Source: Fidelibacterota bacterium (GTDB taxonomy: Bacteria; Fidelibacterota; Marinisomatia; SCGC-AAA003-L08; TS1B11). Taken from it: a stretch of 35,240 bases of DNA. Under the pieces are notes generated by a model. The model made no database searches. It was not told the origin of the DNA and was given only the letters and a program-made list of their open reading frames with translations. The translations under genes and the position numbers were made by a program. The DNA is taken from contig JACZSB010000002.1 in the NCBI GenBank assembly GCA_022574435.1, forward strand, positions 1-35,240, read 5' to 3'. This document shows positions 16,288 through 24,468 of this stretch, piece after piece (position 1 is the first letter of the stretch; the number at the start of each line of letters is the position of its first letter).

Positions 16288-17086
16288 AATTCTATTGCTG
16301 GCCGCCATAATGGTGGGCGGGTCCGTCCAGGGCGGCTCAGGGAAGTATATAGCTTTTTTCTCCGCCGAACAGGAACATTACCGGCGGATTCTGATCGACG
16401 GTGTCGGCAACCGGCACGTAAACGTAGAGCTGGATAGTTTGGGCCAGTGCGAGATCAGAATCTGGGGCGCCTCCGAAAAATCGTATGTGGGTCTTAGAAA
16501 CTATTCTAAAGGCTACCTGATCCCGGTGCACATCAAAGTGGAATTCCCTGAGAAGCAGCTTATGTTGATTAAGGTTTATGGGACCCGTTTTAAGGAAGTA
16601 GTGAAATTCCGCGAAGTTGGGTCGGGCCTGTACGTCATTGACTTGTACGTCCGGCGCCTACCCCAGGAGAGCATTTTCCGTGAAGAGACCATCAGCGCCT
16701 TATGGCCGGGCGGCCGGTTCCAGCCGGATGTTATCCCCGGAGGGGGCGCTACGGTACAACTGGCGGCAGCGCATAAGATAAGTTTTATTCCACCGGTATT
16801 GGCCAAACTGGCCCCCTATCGTTATGTGATATACCGGGCCATGTTCTGGGCCGCCGCCGTATTTGCCGGCCTGTTTATAACCGGCATACCGTTGATTATT
16901 CTCATGCGCCGCCGGAGAACTCACCGCCTGTTCGGCTCCCGGCAGGGTAAGGGCTCCACCCGGCTGGATATGGCGGATGCCGCTACGGTCCGCGCCCAGA
17001 ATATGATGAAACACAATGGCGACCTCAGTTTTGAAGAGGCCACACTGATGGCCGATTTGGAAAAGGACCCCGCTGGCCGCTCCTGA
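16256..17086 (+). CDS. Exported membrane-anchored protein of unknown function
   Basis: I do not recognise the family. The 276-aa product has an N-terminal signal sequence (SLSKILLLAAIMVGGSVQGG, residues 8-27), an extracytoplasmic beta-rich domain of about 160 residues, one membrane helix at about residues 196-215 (AMFWAAAVFAGLFITGIPLI), and a basic cytoplasmic tail of about 55 residues. The order resembles a periplasmic sensor or assembly factor with a cytoplasmic contact arm. In Bacillus the gene after sigD is swrB, also a membrane protein with a cytoplasmic part; that is only a positional parallel. The ATG is chosen because it gives a good signal peptide; it overlaps the previous gene by 32 bases. 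Confidence 0.72.
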   Translation: MNTRSISSLSKILLLAAIMVGGSVQGGSGKYIAFFSAEQEHYRRILIDGVGNRHVNVELDSLGQCEIRIWGASEKSYVGLRNYSKGYLIPVHIKVEFPEKQLMLIKVYGTRFKEVVKFREVGSGLYVIDLYVRRLPQESIFREETISALWPGGRFQPDVIPGGGATVQLAAAHKISFIPPVLAKLAPYRYVIYRAMFWAAAVFAGLFITGIPLIILMRRRRTHRLFGSRQGKGSTRLDMADAATVRAQNMMKHNGDLSFEEATLMADLEKDPAGRS

Positions 17087-17110
17087 TCACCGCAGCCCCA
17101 AAGCGCCGGC

Positions 17111-17911
17111 ATGCTCAGACTAGATTATCTAGACCAGTTCGGCGCGCTCCTGGAGAAGAGCCTCTCCAGTGACGAAACCTACGACGCAGTCCTCGGAATC
17201 CTCGAACAAGTCATCGATTACAATTCCGCCACCCTGTTTATTAACGACCCCGTTACTAACCGGCTGGAAGTATCCCAGTCCCACGGGCAGGGCATTGTCG
17301 ACCTGATCGTGGAGGTCACTTTCGAGCGGGGCGAAGGGTTGAGCGGTTGGGTGGCTTCGCAACATGCCCCCGTGATTTTTTCGGCCATCCATACGGAGAA
17401 CCGGGATAGCCGATTCCACTCCCTGGTTTCCATGCCTCTTTGGTCCGAGGACCGGCTGCTGGGGGTGCTCAACCTGGGACACTCCCGGTCCGGGTTCTAC
17501 CGGCAGGAACATAAACCGGAATTCCAGAAATTGGCATCGCAACTTTCAATGATCGTTGAACAGTTGCGGCTCCGGGATGAGCTTAAGGCGAAAAACAGTC
17601 GGCTTGAGGAGTTGCTGGCAGAGCTGCGGACGGCCCAACAGGCCCTGGTGGAAAAGGAACGCCTGGCGGCCATCGGTGAAGTGGTCGTAAAGATCAAGCA
17701 TGAAATCAACAACCCATTATCGGTCATCATCGGATTCGTCGATCTGTTGAGCATGGAATGCCCCGAGGCCCTGCCGGAGTTCGCCGCGAACTTGGCCAAG
17801 ATCAAGACAGCTGCCAAGCAGATCGAGAGCCTTACCAAAGCCTTGGAGAACGTGGAATCGAGCCAGGCGGAGGAATATCACGCCGGCGTTAAGATGTTGA
17901 AAATTGATTAG
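17111..17911 (+). CDS. GAF-domain protein with histidine-kinase DHp helix and no ATPase domain
   Basis: Residues about 10-150 form a GAF domain (strand NRLEVSQSHGQGIV, then GEGLSGWVASQHAPVIF). A coiled coil follows (about 150-185), then a HisKA-type dimerisation helix with ERLAAIGEVVVKIKHEINNP, in which His197 is the expected phosphorylation site. The protein ends at residue 266 with no N, G1 or G2 ATP-binding boxes, and the 225 bases downstream do not encode them. It is thus a kinase-like protein without its own catalytic domain. It might accept phosphate from another kinase, act as a dimeric scaffold, or be a shortened kinase. It ends the sigma-28 group, 24 bases after the previous gene. 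Confidence 0.87.
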   Translation: MLRLDYLDQFGALLEKSLSSDETYDAVLGILEQVIDYNSATLFINDPVTNRLEVSQSHGQGIVDLIVEVTFERGEGLSGWVASQHAPVIFSAIHTENRDSRFHSLVSMPLWSEDRLLGVLNLGHSRSGFYRQEHKPEFQKLASQLSMIVEQLRLRDELKAKNSRLEELLAELRTAQQALVEKERLAAIGEVVVKIKHEINNPLSVIIGFVDLLSMECPEALPEFAANLAKIKTAAKQIESLTKALENVESSQAEEYHAGVKMLKID

Positions 17912-18083
17912 CCCAAAGCTGCCCATAAGGGAAAAAACTACCACCTGATATTTAAATAGAGTTTCCTTCCCTTTCCAGGTACGGAGGCCCTCCAGCCGGC
18001 GCTACCAGAATAACCCCTCTAATACCCTTTCTCCTCTGAAAAGATTCCGCTTGCAGCCGTCAAACAAGTCCTGCCACCGGGTT
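17912..18083. other. Non-coding stretch before the flgF promoter
   Basis: Together with the promoter region this gap of 225 bases separates the two flagellar blocks. It has a pyrimidine-rich tract (around 17967-17980) and an A-rich patch (GGGAAAAAACTA near 17929) directly after the GAF gene, but I could not build a clear terminator stem. No ORF is convincing on either strand. Confidence 0.4.
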
Positions 18084-18099
18084 TGGCACGGCATTTGAA
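18084..18099 (+). promoter_or_regulatory. Candidate sigma-54-type promoter of the flgF-flgL block
   Basis: TGGCACG (18084-18090), four bases, then TTGAA (18095-18099) matches the -24/-12 consensus TGGCACG-N4-TTGCA at all positions except that the -12 GC is GA. Spacing is exact. Transcription would begin near 18110, about 27 bases before flgF, leaving room for GTGGAG as ribosome site. In many bacteria rod, hook and ring genes are sigma-54 dependent, which fits the location. The altered -12 base and the lack of rpoN or an activator gene in this window keep confidence modest. Confidence 0.45.
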
Positions 18100-18136
18100 C
18101 CAATATTGGCCAGCGACATGAAATTGTGGAGTAACT

Positions 18137-18850
18137 ATGGATTTTAATCTCGGCAGGATCGCCCGTAATATGACCAGAAACCTGTTCGGTACTGATATTA
18201 TCGCCAACAACCTGGCTAATACCAGCACCACCGGTTTTAAACGGGACGCCGCGTTTACCGACGCGTATATGGAGGCCGTCCAACAGGGCGCCTCCAAGAG
18301 CTATACCAACTTTTCCCAAGGGGAAATGATACACACTGCAAATTCCCTGGATTTTGCCATCACCGGTACCGGCTTTTTTGTGGTCCAGACCGAATTGGGG
18401 CTGGCCGTCACCCGTAACGGACATTTCCAAGTCGATGCCCAGGGTATGCTGGAAACAGCTGCGGGCGAGCTGGTATTGGGCGAGCATGGACCGATGTCAA
18501 TTATTGCCAGCGGTGATACTCCCGGCCAGGTGCTGGTGACCCGGCAGGGAGAGTTATATGTGGACGATGTTTTTATTGATACCCTGGCAATCGCCCAGGT
18601 AGCCGATCTCCAAGCGCTGGAGAAAATCGGCTCCAACCTATTCAAGGTCGGCAATGATATCCTGATGACCCAGCTGGACCAGGAACTGATCGACATCCGC
18701 CAGGGGATGCTGGAAGGGTCGAATGTCTTGCCGGTGGTTGAGATGGTAACCATGATCGACCTGCAACGTAATTATGAATCAACTCAACGGGTGGTCAAAG
18801 CCATGGACCAGATTCTGGGACGGGCCATTCAGTTGGGTGAGTACCGCTAA
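18137..18850 (+). CDS. flgF: Flagellar basal-body rod protein FlgF
   Basis: FlgF is a proximal-rod subunit. The 237-aa product has the N-terminal rod motif IIANNLANTSTTGFKRD (residues about 21-37), the LDFAITGTGFFVVQT strand shared by the FlgF/FlgG/FlgE group, and the C-terminal helix with VEMVTMIDLQRNYESTQRV. It is shorter than FlgG and precedes it, as flgF normally does. It could equally be named a FlgG paralogue, since the two are separated by subtle differences. GTGGAG lies about five bases before the ATG. flgG follows after nine bases. Confidence 0.9.
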   Translation: MDFNLGRIARNMTRNLFGTDIIANNLANTSTTGFKRDAAFTDAYMEAVQQGASKSYTNFSQGEMIHTANSLDFAITGTGFFVVQTELGLAVTRNGHFQVDAQGMLETAAGELVLGEHGPMSIIASGDTPGQVLVTRQGELYVDDVFIDTLAIAQVADLQALEKIGSNLFKVGNDILMTQLDQELIDIRQGMLEGSNVLPVVEMVTMIDLQRNYESTQRVVKAMDQILGRAIQLGEYR

Positions 18851-18859
18851 GGAGGATTT

Positions 18860-19648
18860 ATGATCAGATCACTGAGAACCGCTGCCCTGGGCATGGGCGC
18901 CCAACAGCTGCAACTGGACGTGATCGCCAATAACCTGGCTAACGTCAATACCACCGGCTTCAAGCGCAGTTCGGTGGAATTTCAGGATGTGCTCTATGAA
19001 ACTATCGTATCGGGCGCCGGCGGCGGCGGTCTGGGAGGGGAGAAGCCTGCTGTGATCCAGATTGGCCACGGCAACCGCGCCGTTTCCACCTTTCGCACGT
19101 TTGCCCAGGGGACCATTGCCGATACCGGCAACCCCCTGGATATGGCCATCGACGGAGACGGATTTTTCCAGGTGCTGCGGCCGGACGGGAGTTACACCTA
19201 TACCCGGGACGGGTCGTTTCATCTCAACTCCGATGGGTACATTGTCAATTCCTCGGGCTTAAGGCTGGCCTCTGAGATCAGTCTGCCGTCGGAAACAACC
19301 AGTGTCAGCATCGGCGAGAATGGAATCATTGAAGTGCTGCTATCCGGCGAGATAACCCCCAGCGAGCTCGGCCAGATCGAGTTGGCCAAGTTTGTCAATC
19401 CGGCGGGACTGCTGGCCATTGGTGGAAATATGTATGAGGAGACCGTGGCTTCCGGGCCGCCTTCCATCGGCTTCGCCTCCGATAACGGCTTTGGCCGCAC
19501 ACTCCAGGGTTTCCTGGAAAAATCTAACGTGGACGTCGTCCAGGAGATGATCAATATGATCATCGCTCAACGGGCGTACGAAATCAATTCCAAGGCGGTC
19601 AAAACCGCCGATGAGATGCTGGCCGTAGCCAACAACATCAGACGATGA
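18860..19648 (+). CDS. flgG: Flagellar distal rod protein FlgG
   Basis: FlgG builds the distal rod that crosses the periplasm and passes through the P and L rings. The 262-aa protein has the near-invariant start MIRSLRTAALGMGAQQLQLD followed by VIANNLANVNTTGFKRS, the GNPLDMAIDGDGFFQV strand, and the C-terminal EKSNVDVVQEMINMIIAQRA helix. Length matches the family closely. GGAGGA just before the ATG is a strong ribosome site. Its stop overlaps flgA by four bases (ATGA). Confidence 0.98.
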   Translation: MIRSLRTAALGMGAQQLQLDVIANNLANVNTTGFKRSSVEFQDVLYETIVSGAGGGGLGGEKPAVIQIGHGNRAVSTFRTFAQGTIADTGNPLDMAIDGDGFFQVLRPDGSYTYTRDGSFHLNSDGYIVNSSGLRLASEISLPSETTSVSIGENGIIEVLLSGEITPSELGQIELAKFVNPAGLLAIGGNMYEETVASGPPSIGFASDNGFGRTLQGFLEKSNVDVVQEMINMIIAQRAYEINSKAVKTADEMLAVANNIRR

Positions 19649-20391
19649 TCTCTGCCCGCACAGCTCCATCCTCAATTATCATGGCGGCCCGGCTGGGTCT
19701 GTTGGCACTGGCCTTAGCTATCCCATCAGGTCTATTATCGGGCGGCTCCTCCCGTGAGGCGTTCAATAGCCGGCTGGAGGCCGCTCTCAGGGATCATGTT
19801 ACCGGCGGGTTACGCCATGCTAATCTGTCCGGAGAGGTAGCCGCGGTACAGTTGCCCGCCAACTTGGGAGTATACCCTAGCGATGCGGGCATCCGGCCGT
19901 TGCGATCATTTTTGCCCGATAAGGCGGCCGGGCGCTATATCATTCCAATGGAAATCTCACCGCCGGGCGTACGGCCCGTGCGGATCTATGCCACCGTGGA
20001 GACCGTAGCCCTGGTGTATGGCTGGGAGGCCCAGCTGCCGCTGAAACGGGGTGATTCACTGGACCCCAAACTGTTCAAGCGCACTACCGCCCGGGTGCAC
20101 CGGCGCGAGCGGGACTATTATACCGCTGCCAGTTTGCCTGAGGGGTACCAGATTTGCGCCCGGCTCGCTCCGGGAGAGCTGCTACGGTATCATCATATCG
20201 AGGAGGCGCCGGCTGTCAAGCGGGGAGAGAAAGTTACCATTTACTACCAACGGAACAACATTACCCTGATATCGCCGGGAAAGGCTCGCCGTCGCGGCCA
20301 AATCGGAGACATTATCCCGGTCATCGCGGCGGTAACCGGCAAGCGGCTCTACGGTCGCCTGACGGCGCCGGGCATTATTGTAGTGGAGTGA
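19645..20391 (+). CDS. flgA: P-ring assembly chaperone FlgA
   Basis: FlgA is a periplasmic chaperone that helps FlgI form the P ring. The 248-aa product has a hydrophobic signal region (MAARLGLLALALAIPSGLL, residues 13-31), a variable N-terminal domain, and a C-terminal SAF/FlgA domain beginning near LPLKRGDSLDPKLF and closing with a TGKRLYGRLTAPG turn, the usual end of FlgA. The ATG at 19645 overlaps the flgG stop; a second ATG at 19681 lies directly before the hydrophobic segment and is an alternative start. flgH follows after four bases. Confidence 0.88.
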   Translation: MISARTAPSSIIMAARLGLLALALAIPSGLLSGGSSREAFNSRLEAALRDHVTGGLRHANLSGEVAAVQLPANLGVYPSDAGIRPLRSFLPDKAAGRYIIPMEISPPGVRPVRIYATVETVALVYGWEAQLPLKRGDSLDPKLFKRTTARVHRRERDYYTAASLPEGYQICARLAPGELLRYHHIEEAPAVKRGEKVTIYYQRNNITLISPGKARRRGQIGDIIPVIAAVTGKRLYGRLTAPGIIVVE

Positions 20392-20395
20392 ATAA

Positions 20396-21058
20396 ATGAA
20401 GAATTTCAACAGATTTCTATCCCTGGGGTTGATCCTCCTCGCCGGGTTGGGGATTGGCACGGCGGTCCAGGCCCAGGATGGTCCCCCGACGCTGTTCGCC
20501 GACCATAAGGCCCGCCGTTTGGGGGATATGGTAACCATACTTGTGCAAGAGACCACCAACGCCCGGCGGGAATCCCAATCTCAACAGAACGATAATAACA
20601 AGGTGAACGTGGAGGGCGGAGTCGACGGAAACCTGTTGCGGTTCCTACCCGTTTTTGGATTACGGTCCACCCTGAAGACCACCTCGGACTCCAGGGAAGG
20701 GACTTCCCAGCGCGATCAGATCACCGGCCGGATCGCAGCGGTAATTACCGAGGTGTCCGCGGCCGGCCTATATACCATCAGCGGTTCGAAATTGATCAAC
20801 ATAAACGGAGAACGCAACCTGATGACCATCAAGGGTCAGATCAGATCCAGGGATATCCGTAGCGACAATACCATCTACTCTTACAACATTGTAGATACCA
20901 AGATCTACTATAGCAAAGCCGGCCTATCCGGAAAATATATAAAGCGCGGCTCTATCCCTCGGCTGGCCAACCTGATAATGGGTGGCGCGGGATTGGCCCT
21001 CATCGGCTATGTGGGTGGTATCAGCGCCCTGGCCATAATCAGGAGTTTTGCACTATAA
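20396..21058 (+). CDS. flgH: L-ring protein FlgH, non-lipidated form with hydrophobic tail
   Basis: FlgH forms the outer-membrane L ring. The FlgH core is clear: ARRLGDMVTILVQETTNARR (about residues 39-58), then TGRIAAVITEVSAAGLYTIS, and IKGQIRSRDIRSDNTIYSYN. Two features are odd. The signal sequence (LILLAGLGIGTAVQAQ) has no lipobox Cys, and no Cys occurs anywhere in the protein, so it cannot be the usual lipoprotein. The C-terminal 35 residues (about 186-220, including GGAGLALIGYVGGISALAII) form a hydrophobic helix absent from the Escherichia coli protein as I recall it. At 220 aa its length is otherwise normal. It overlaps flgI by one base. Confidence 0.93.
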   Translation: MKNFNRFLSLGLILLAGLGIGTAVQAQDGPPTLFADHKARRLGDMVTILVQETTNARRESQSQQNDNNKVNVEGGVDGNLLRFLPVFGLRSTLKTTSDSREGTSQRDQITGRIAAVITEVSAAGLYTISGSKLININGERNLMTIKGQIRSRDIRSDNTIYSYNIVDTKIYYSKAGLSGKYIKRGSIPRLANLIMGGAGLALIGYVGGISALAIIRSFAL

Positions 21059-22185
21059 TGAAACGTTTGAAATACCTACTTTTAATTCTGGCGTTGGGTC
21101 TGCACCAGCTGCCGGCTCAGGCCATCAGCCGCATTAAAGACATCACCACCTACCGCAATGTAAGGCAGGTGGCGTTGGTCGGTTACGGGCTGGTGGTGGG
21201 CCTGAACGGTACCGGCGACCGGGCTCTGGGCAACCGTGGGACCCTCTTCACGGTGCAGAGTATTGCCAATATGCTCGAAGAGTTCGGCCTGACCGTTAAC
21301 AGCAAATTTATGCGCACCCGGAATGTGGCGGCCGTGATGGTTACCGCCAACACCCCCCGCTTCGGGAAATTAGGAGCCACCTTCGACGTGAACGTCTCTT
21401 CCCTGGGAGACGCCAGCAGCCTGGAGAACGGCCTTCTGCTCATGACGCCCCTACGTGATGCCCGCGGTGTCTATTACGGCCTGTCTCAGGGTCCCTTGTC
21501 GGTGGGCGGATATAACATCACCACCCTGGGAGGCGAACGGCTACGGCGGAATTACGCCCTGGTGGGACGGGTACCCGGTGGGGCCACCCTGGAGCGGCCG
21601 GTGCTGGGCAGCACCCTGCAATTGGACCAGCCGTTGGAATTGCTGTTGAAAGAACCCAGTTATACCACCGCCACCCGGATCGCTGCGGCCATCAATATTT
21701 TTTCACCGGCGGTGGAGCCGCTGGCCCGCACTTTGGATGCCTCGGTGGTGCAGATCAGCTTCCCCGCGGCTTTGACCCAATCCTACGAATTATCATCGTT
21801 TGTAGCCGGCATCGAAACCTTGACTGTTGTTCAGGATGTGGATGCCCGGGTAGTGATTAATGAGCGCACCGGGACTGTGGTGGCAGGCGGCAACGTGACT
21901 ATCGGCGAGGTGATGATATCCCATGGCTCGTTACAGATCCATACCACTACCACGCCCTATTTCTCCCAACCCACCTCTTTTAGCGGCGGCCAGACCATTT
22001 CCGTGCCCATCAGCCAGACCACGGTCACCGAAGAAGCAGGTGAGGCGGCGATCCTATCAGCGGCCACCGTGGCCGAGTTGGCAGCGGCGCTCAATGACAT
22101 GGGCTTCAAGCCCCGGGATGTGATCGCCGTGTTCCAGGCCATCAAAGAAGCCGGTGCTCTTAACGCCAAATTGATCATAATGTAG
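21058..22185 (+). CDS. flgI: P-ring protein FlgI
   Basis: FlgI forms the periplasmic P ring around the distal rod. The 375-aa product has a signal peptide (YLLLILALGLHQLPAQA, residues 6-22) and then the conserved mature start RIKDITTYRNVRQVALVGYG and LVVGLNGTGDR. FlgI blocks continue through MTPLRDARGVYYGLSQGPLS to the C-terminal LAAALNDMGFKPRDVIAVFQ and AIKEAGALNAKLIIM end, all typical. Its ATG shares one base with the flgH stop. Together with flgH it shows a two-membrane envelope. Confidence 0.98.
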   Translation: MKRLKYLLLILALGLHQLPAQAISRIKDITTYRNVRQVALVGYGLVVGLNGTGDRALGNRGTLFTVQSIANMLEEFGLTVNSKFMRTRNVAAVMVTANTPRFGKLGATFDVNVSSLGDASSLENGLLLMTPLRDARGVYYGLSQGPLSVGGYNITTLGGERLRRNYALVGRVPGGATLERPVLGSTLQLDQPLELLLKEPSYTTATRIAAAINIFSPAVEPLARTLDASVVQISFPAALTQSYELSSFVAGIETLTVVQDVDARVVINERTGTVVAGGNVTIGEVMISHGSLQIHTTTTPYFSQPTSFSGGQTISVPISQTTVTEEAGEAAILSAATVAELAAALNDMGFKPRDVIAVFQAIKEAGALNAKLIIM

Positions 22186-22194
22186 GGATTGACA

Positions 22195-22593
22195 ATGCCC
22201 GTACAAGGTCTCGGACCAAAACAGATCCCACTCCCGGCCAGCGATGGTCCCCAGCCACTTGAGAAACGGCGAGCCGATATCAAGGATCAAAAACTTCATA
22301 AGGTGGCCCGCGATTTCGAAGCAATTTTCTTAAGCCAGCTGGTCCGGGCCATGGGCAAAACCATACCGGAAGGTTCCATGACCACCGGCGGCATGGCCGA
22401 CCTGATGTTCGACCAAGTTATGGGGAAAGCATTGTCTGAGGGGGGCGGTATCGGCCTGGCGAAAATAATTTACCGGGACCTGCTGTCTAAAGATGTTTCG
22501 GATAACTCCGAGAAAGGTGATATAGCCACAATGCAGAACCTGATTATGCCCGCCCAGAGAAAGGGAATCGATGTCAAATCGTCCAGCAAATGA
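22195..22593 (+). CDS. flgJ: Rod-binding protein, FlgJ N-terminal domain only
   Basis: This 132-aa protein is the rod-cap/rod-binding half of FlgJ: KVARDFEAIFLSQLVRAMGK (about residues 36-55), then GGMADLMFDQVMGKALSEGG. The C-terminal muramidase domain of enterobacterial FlgJ is absent, as in many other phyla, so another peptidoglycan hydrolase must open the wall for the rod. The ATG at 22195 is preferred to the in-frame TTG at 22189 because GGGA around 22186 is then at a normal distance. Its last 23 bases overlap flgN. Confidence 0.93.
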   Translation: MPVQGLGPKQIPLPASDGPQPLEKRRADIKDQKLHKVARDFEAIFLSQLVRAMGKTIPEGSMTTGGMADLMFDQVMGKALSEGGGIGLAKIIYRDLLSKDVSDNSEKGDIATMQNLIMPAQRKGIDVKSSSK

Positions 22594-23089
22594 TCGGCTG
22601 ATCGCCCGACTTATCACGGTCCTCTCGGAAGAGATGCAGATGTACAACGCGTTGTTGTTGGCCTTGCGGGAGAAGCAGACCAGTATAATCGAGGGTAAAG
22701 TGCATGAATTGCAGGAGTCGGTCCACAAGGAGCAGACCATCCTGAACCGCACCAAGGCGGCGGCGGCCAGCCGGGAAGAATCCTTCCAGGCAGTCAGCGA
22801 GGCCCTGAGCGGGGAGGAGGAGATCCGCACCCTGAGCCAGTTGATCCAGGTAGTGGAATCGTCATACGCCGAGCGTCTCTCGGACATCCATAGCTCCCTG
22901 CAGCAAATCCATCAGCAGGTGATGCTGACCAACGAGGAAAATCGTTACCTGCTGAACTACTCCATAAATTTCGTTCGGGACGCCGCCCGTGAACTGGTGC
23001 GCTCCTCCGACCAGTTCCCGGTCTACTCCGCGACCGGTTCCGATCAGGAAGGCCCCATGGGCTCGCGTCTGATCGAGGGGAAGGTGTAA
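22571..23089 (+). CDS. flgN: Flagellar export chaperone FlgN
   Basis: FlgN is the cytosolic chaperone for the hook-filament junction proteins FlgK and FlgL, which lie directly downstream. The 172-aa product is all-helical, with the family-like first helix (ITVLSEEMQMYNALLLALRE, about residues 16-35, followed by a KQTSIIEG turn) and long amphipathic coiled-coil segments. Sequence conservation in FlgN is low, so the placement between flgJ and flgK carries much of the assignment. It overlaps flgJ by 23 bases and is separated from flgK by one. Confidence 0.85.
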   Translation: MSNRPANDRLIARLITVLSEEMQMYNALLLALREKQTSIIEGKVHELQESVHKEQTILNRTKAAAASREESFQAVSEALSGEEEIRTLSQLIQVVESSYAERLSDIHSSLQQIHQQVMLTNEENRYLLNYSINFVRDAARELVRSSDQFPVYSATGSDQEGPMGSRLIEGKV

Positions 23090-23090
23090 T

Positions 23091-24452
23091 ATGGGTGGCA
23101 TCGCTACGCTGTTCGAACTAGGCCGGCAAGGGATGATGGCTTCCCAGTCGGGGATGCAGGTCGCAGGGACCAACATTACTAATGTCAATACCAAGGGTTA
23201 TTCCCGCCAGCGCTTGGATGTGGTGCCCCAATTGCCACAGGTTCTGGCCGGTTTCAACCTGGGTGGGAGCCTCAATGCGGATAACCTGCGGCAAATTCGG
23301 GACGCTTTCACCGACCGGCAGTTCCGCAGCCAGAATTCACTGAAGTTTCAGTACCAGACCGAGGAGTCGGTCCTTTCCCAGCTCGAGGGGGTTATGCCCG
23401 CCGACAATGAGGCCGGTTTGCGGGCCATGCCGGCCGAGTTCTGGGACGCCTGGGACCGCCTGTCAAACGACCCGGAAAACAATGTGGCCCGCGATGACAT
23501 ATTTAACAAAGCCGATACCATGGCCACTACCTACCGGCGGATCCACCGGGAGATAGTCAACCTGCAAGGGGGCATCGATGACGATATCCAGGCCTCGGTA
23601 GCCAAGATCAACAGCCTGGCCCAGCAGCTCGCTAAGCTGAATGCTGCCGACCAGGGAGACAACCTGAATATTATCGACCACCGCAACCGCCTCATCGACC
23701 AACTCTCCGAGGAGGTCAACATCCAGTTCTATATGGATGGGAAAAATACTGCTGTCACCATCGGAGGTGTCAACCTCGTAGGCGGGGTCAGTAGCTTTGA
23801 CTTTAGGCTGGAGCGCACCGCCGATGAGCAGGGAGTAGGCCAGATTACTTTGTTTATGGGCAATACCAAGCCGATAGAGGTGGATGTTACCTCCGGTATC
23901 CTGGGCGGATTGATTAAGGTTTACAACGGTGATATCCGGGACATTCTGGAACGGATGGATACTCAGGTGCTGGCTATCGTGGACCAGGTCAATGCCCTGC
24001 ACCAAACCGGCTATAACCTGGACGACGCCACCGGGAGGGACTTTTTTGCGGCGGGGATCTTGGGCGCCGCCAATTTCGATATCGATACGGTCATCGCCGG
24101 TAACCACAATCTGATCGCCTCCAGCGATACTCCGGGGGAGACCGGTAACGGTGGTATCGCCCGGGCTATTTCGGCCATCCGGGATGCCCGGATCATCGGC
24201 TCGGAGACCCTCGGGGAGCATTATCGCTCGATGATAGCTAACCTGGGGGGACGAATCCAGGAATCCACTTTTTTAGGGAACAGTCAAAAGAAGGTGGTTG
24301 AGCACCTGGAGTTGAAGCGGGAATCGGTTTCCGGAGTAAGTATTGAAGAGGAGATCACCCTGATGATGCAGCTGGAGCAAGCCTTTACCGCCGCCTCCCG
24401 GATGGTGGCCATGGCCGATGAGCTCACCAGGACCCTATTACGGCTATTCTAG
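23091..24452 (+). CDS. flgK: Hook-filament junction protein FlgK (HAP1)
   Basis: FlgK is the first junction layer between hook and filament. The N-terminus has the family motif MQVAGTNITNVNTKGYSRQR (residues about 22-41), and the C-terminus has VSIEEEITLMMQLEQAFTAA followed by SRMVAMADELTRTLL, the matching D0 helix. At 453 aa it is shorter than the enterobacterial version (about 550 aa), consistent with a reduced outer domain. The middle contains the long helix INSLAQQLAKLNAADQGDNL typical of FlgK. The gene sits between its chaperone flgN and flgL. Confidence 0.96.
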   Translation: MGGIATLFELGRQGMMASQSGMQVAGTNITNVNTKGYSRQRLDVVPQLPQVLAGFNLGGSLNADNLRQIRDAFTDRQFRSQNSLKFQYQTEESVLSQLEGVMPADNEAGLRAMPAEFWDAWDRLSNDPENNVARDDIFNKADTMATTYRRIHREIVNLQGGIDDDIQASVAKINSLAQQLAKLNAADQGDNLNIIDHRNRLIDQLSEEVNIQFYMDGKNTAVTIGGVNLVGGVSSFDFRLERTADEQGVGQITLFMGNTKPIEVDVTSGILGGLIKVYNGDIRDILERMDTQVLAIVDQVNALHQTGYNLDDATGRDFFAAGILGAANFDIDTVIAGNHNLIASSDTPGETGNGGIARAISAIRDARIIGSETLGEHYRSMIANLGGRIQESTFLGNSQKKVVEHLELKRESVSGVSIEEEITLMMQLEQAFTAASRMVAMADELTRTLLRLF

Positions 24453-24468
24453 AAGGAGGTAAGTAAAG

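Noticed and set aside
18137-18850. Reading flgF as a second flgG
   Set aside because: The product is shorter, precedes a perfect FlgG, and lacks the FlgG-typical start; flgF is the simpler call, although the families are close.
23463-24221. Long minus-strand ORF (252 codons) opposite flgK
   Set aside because: It lies wholly inside a certain gene, has no family motif, and is expected from the codon bias of GC-rich DNA. The same holds for minus-strand ORFs opposite flgE (2470-3069) and fliR (9050-9673).
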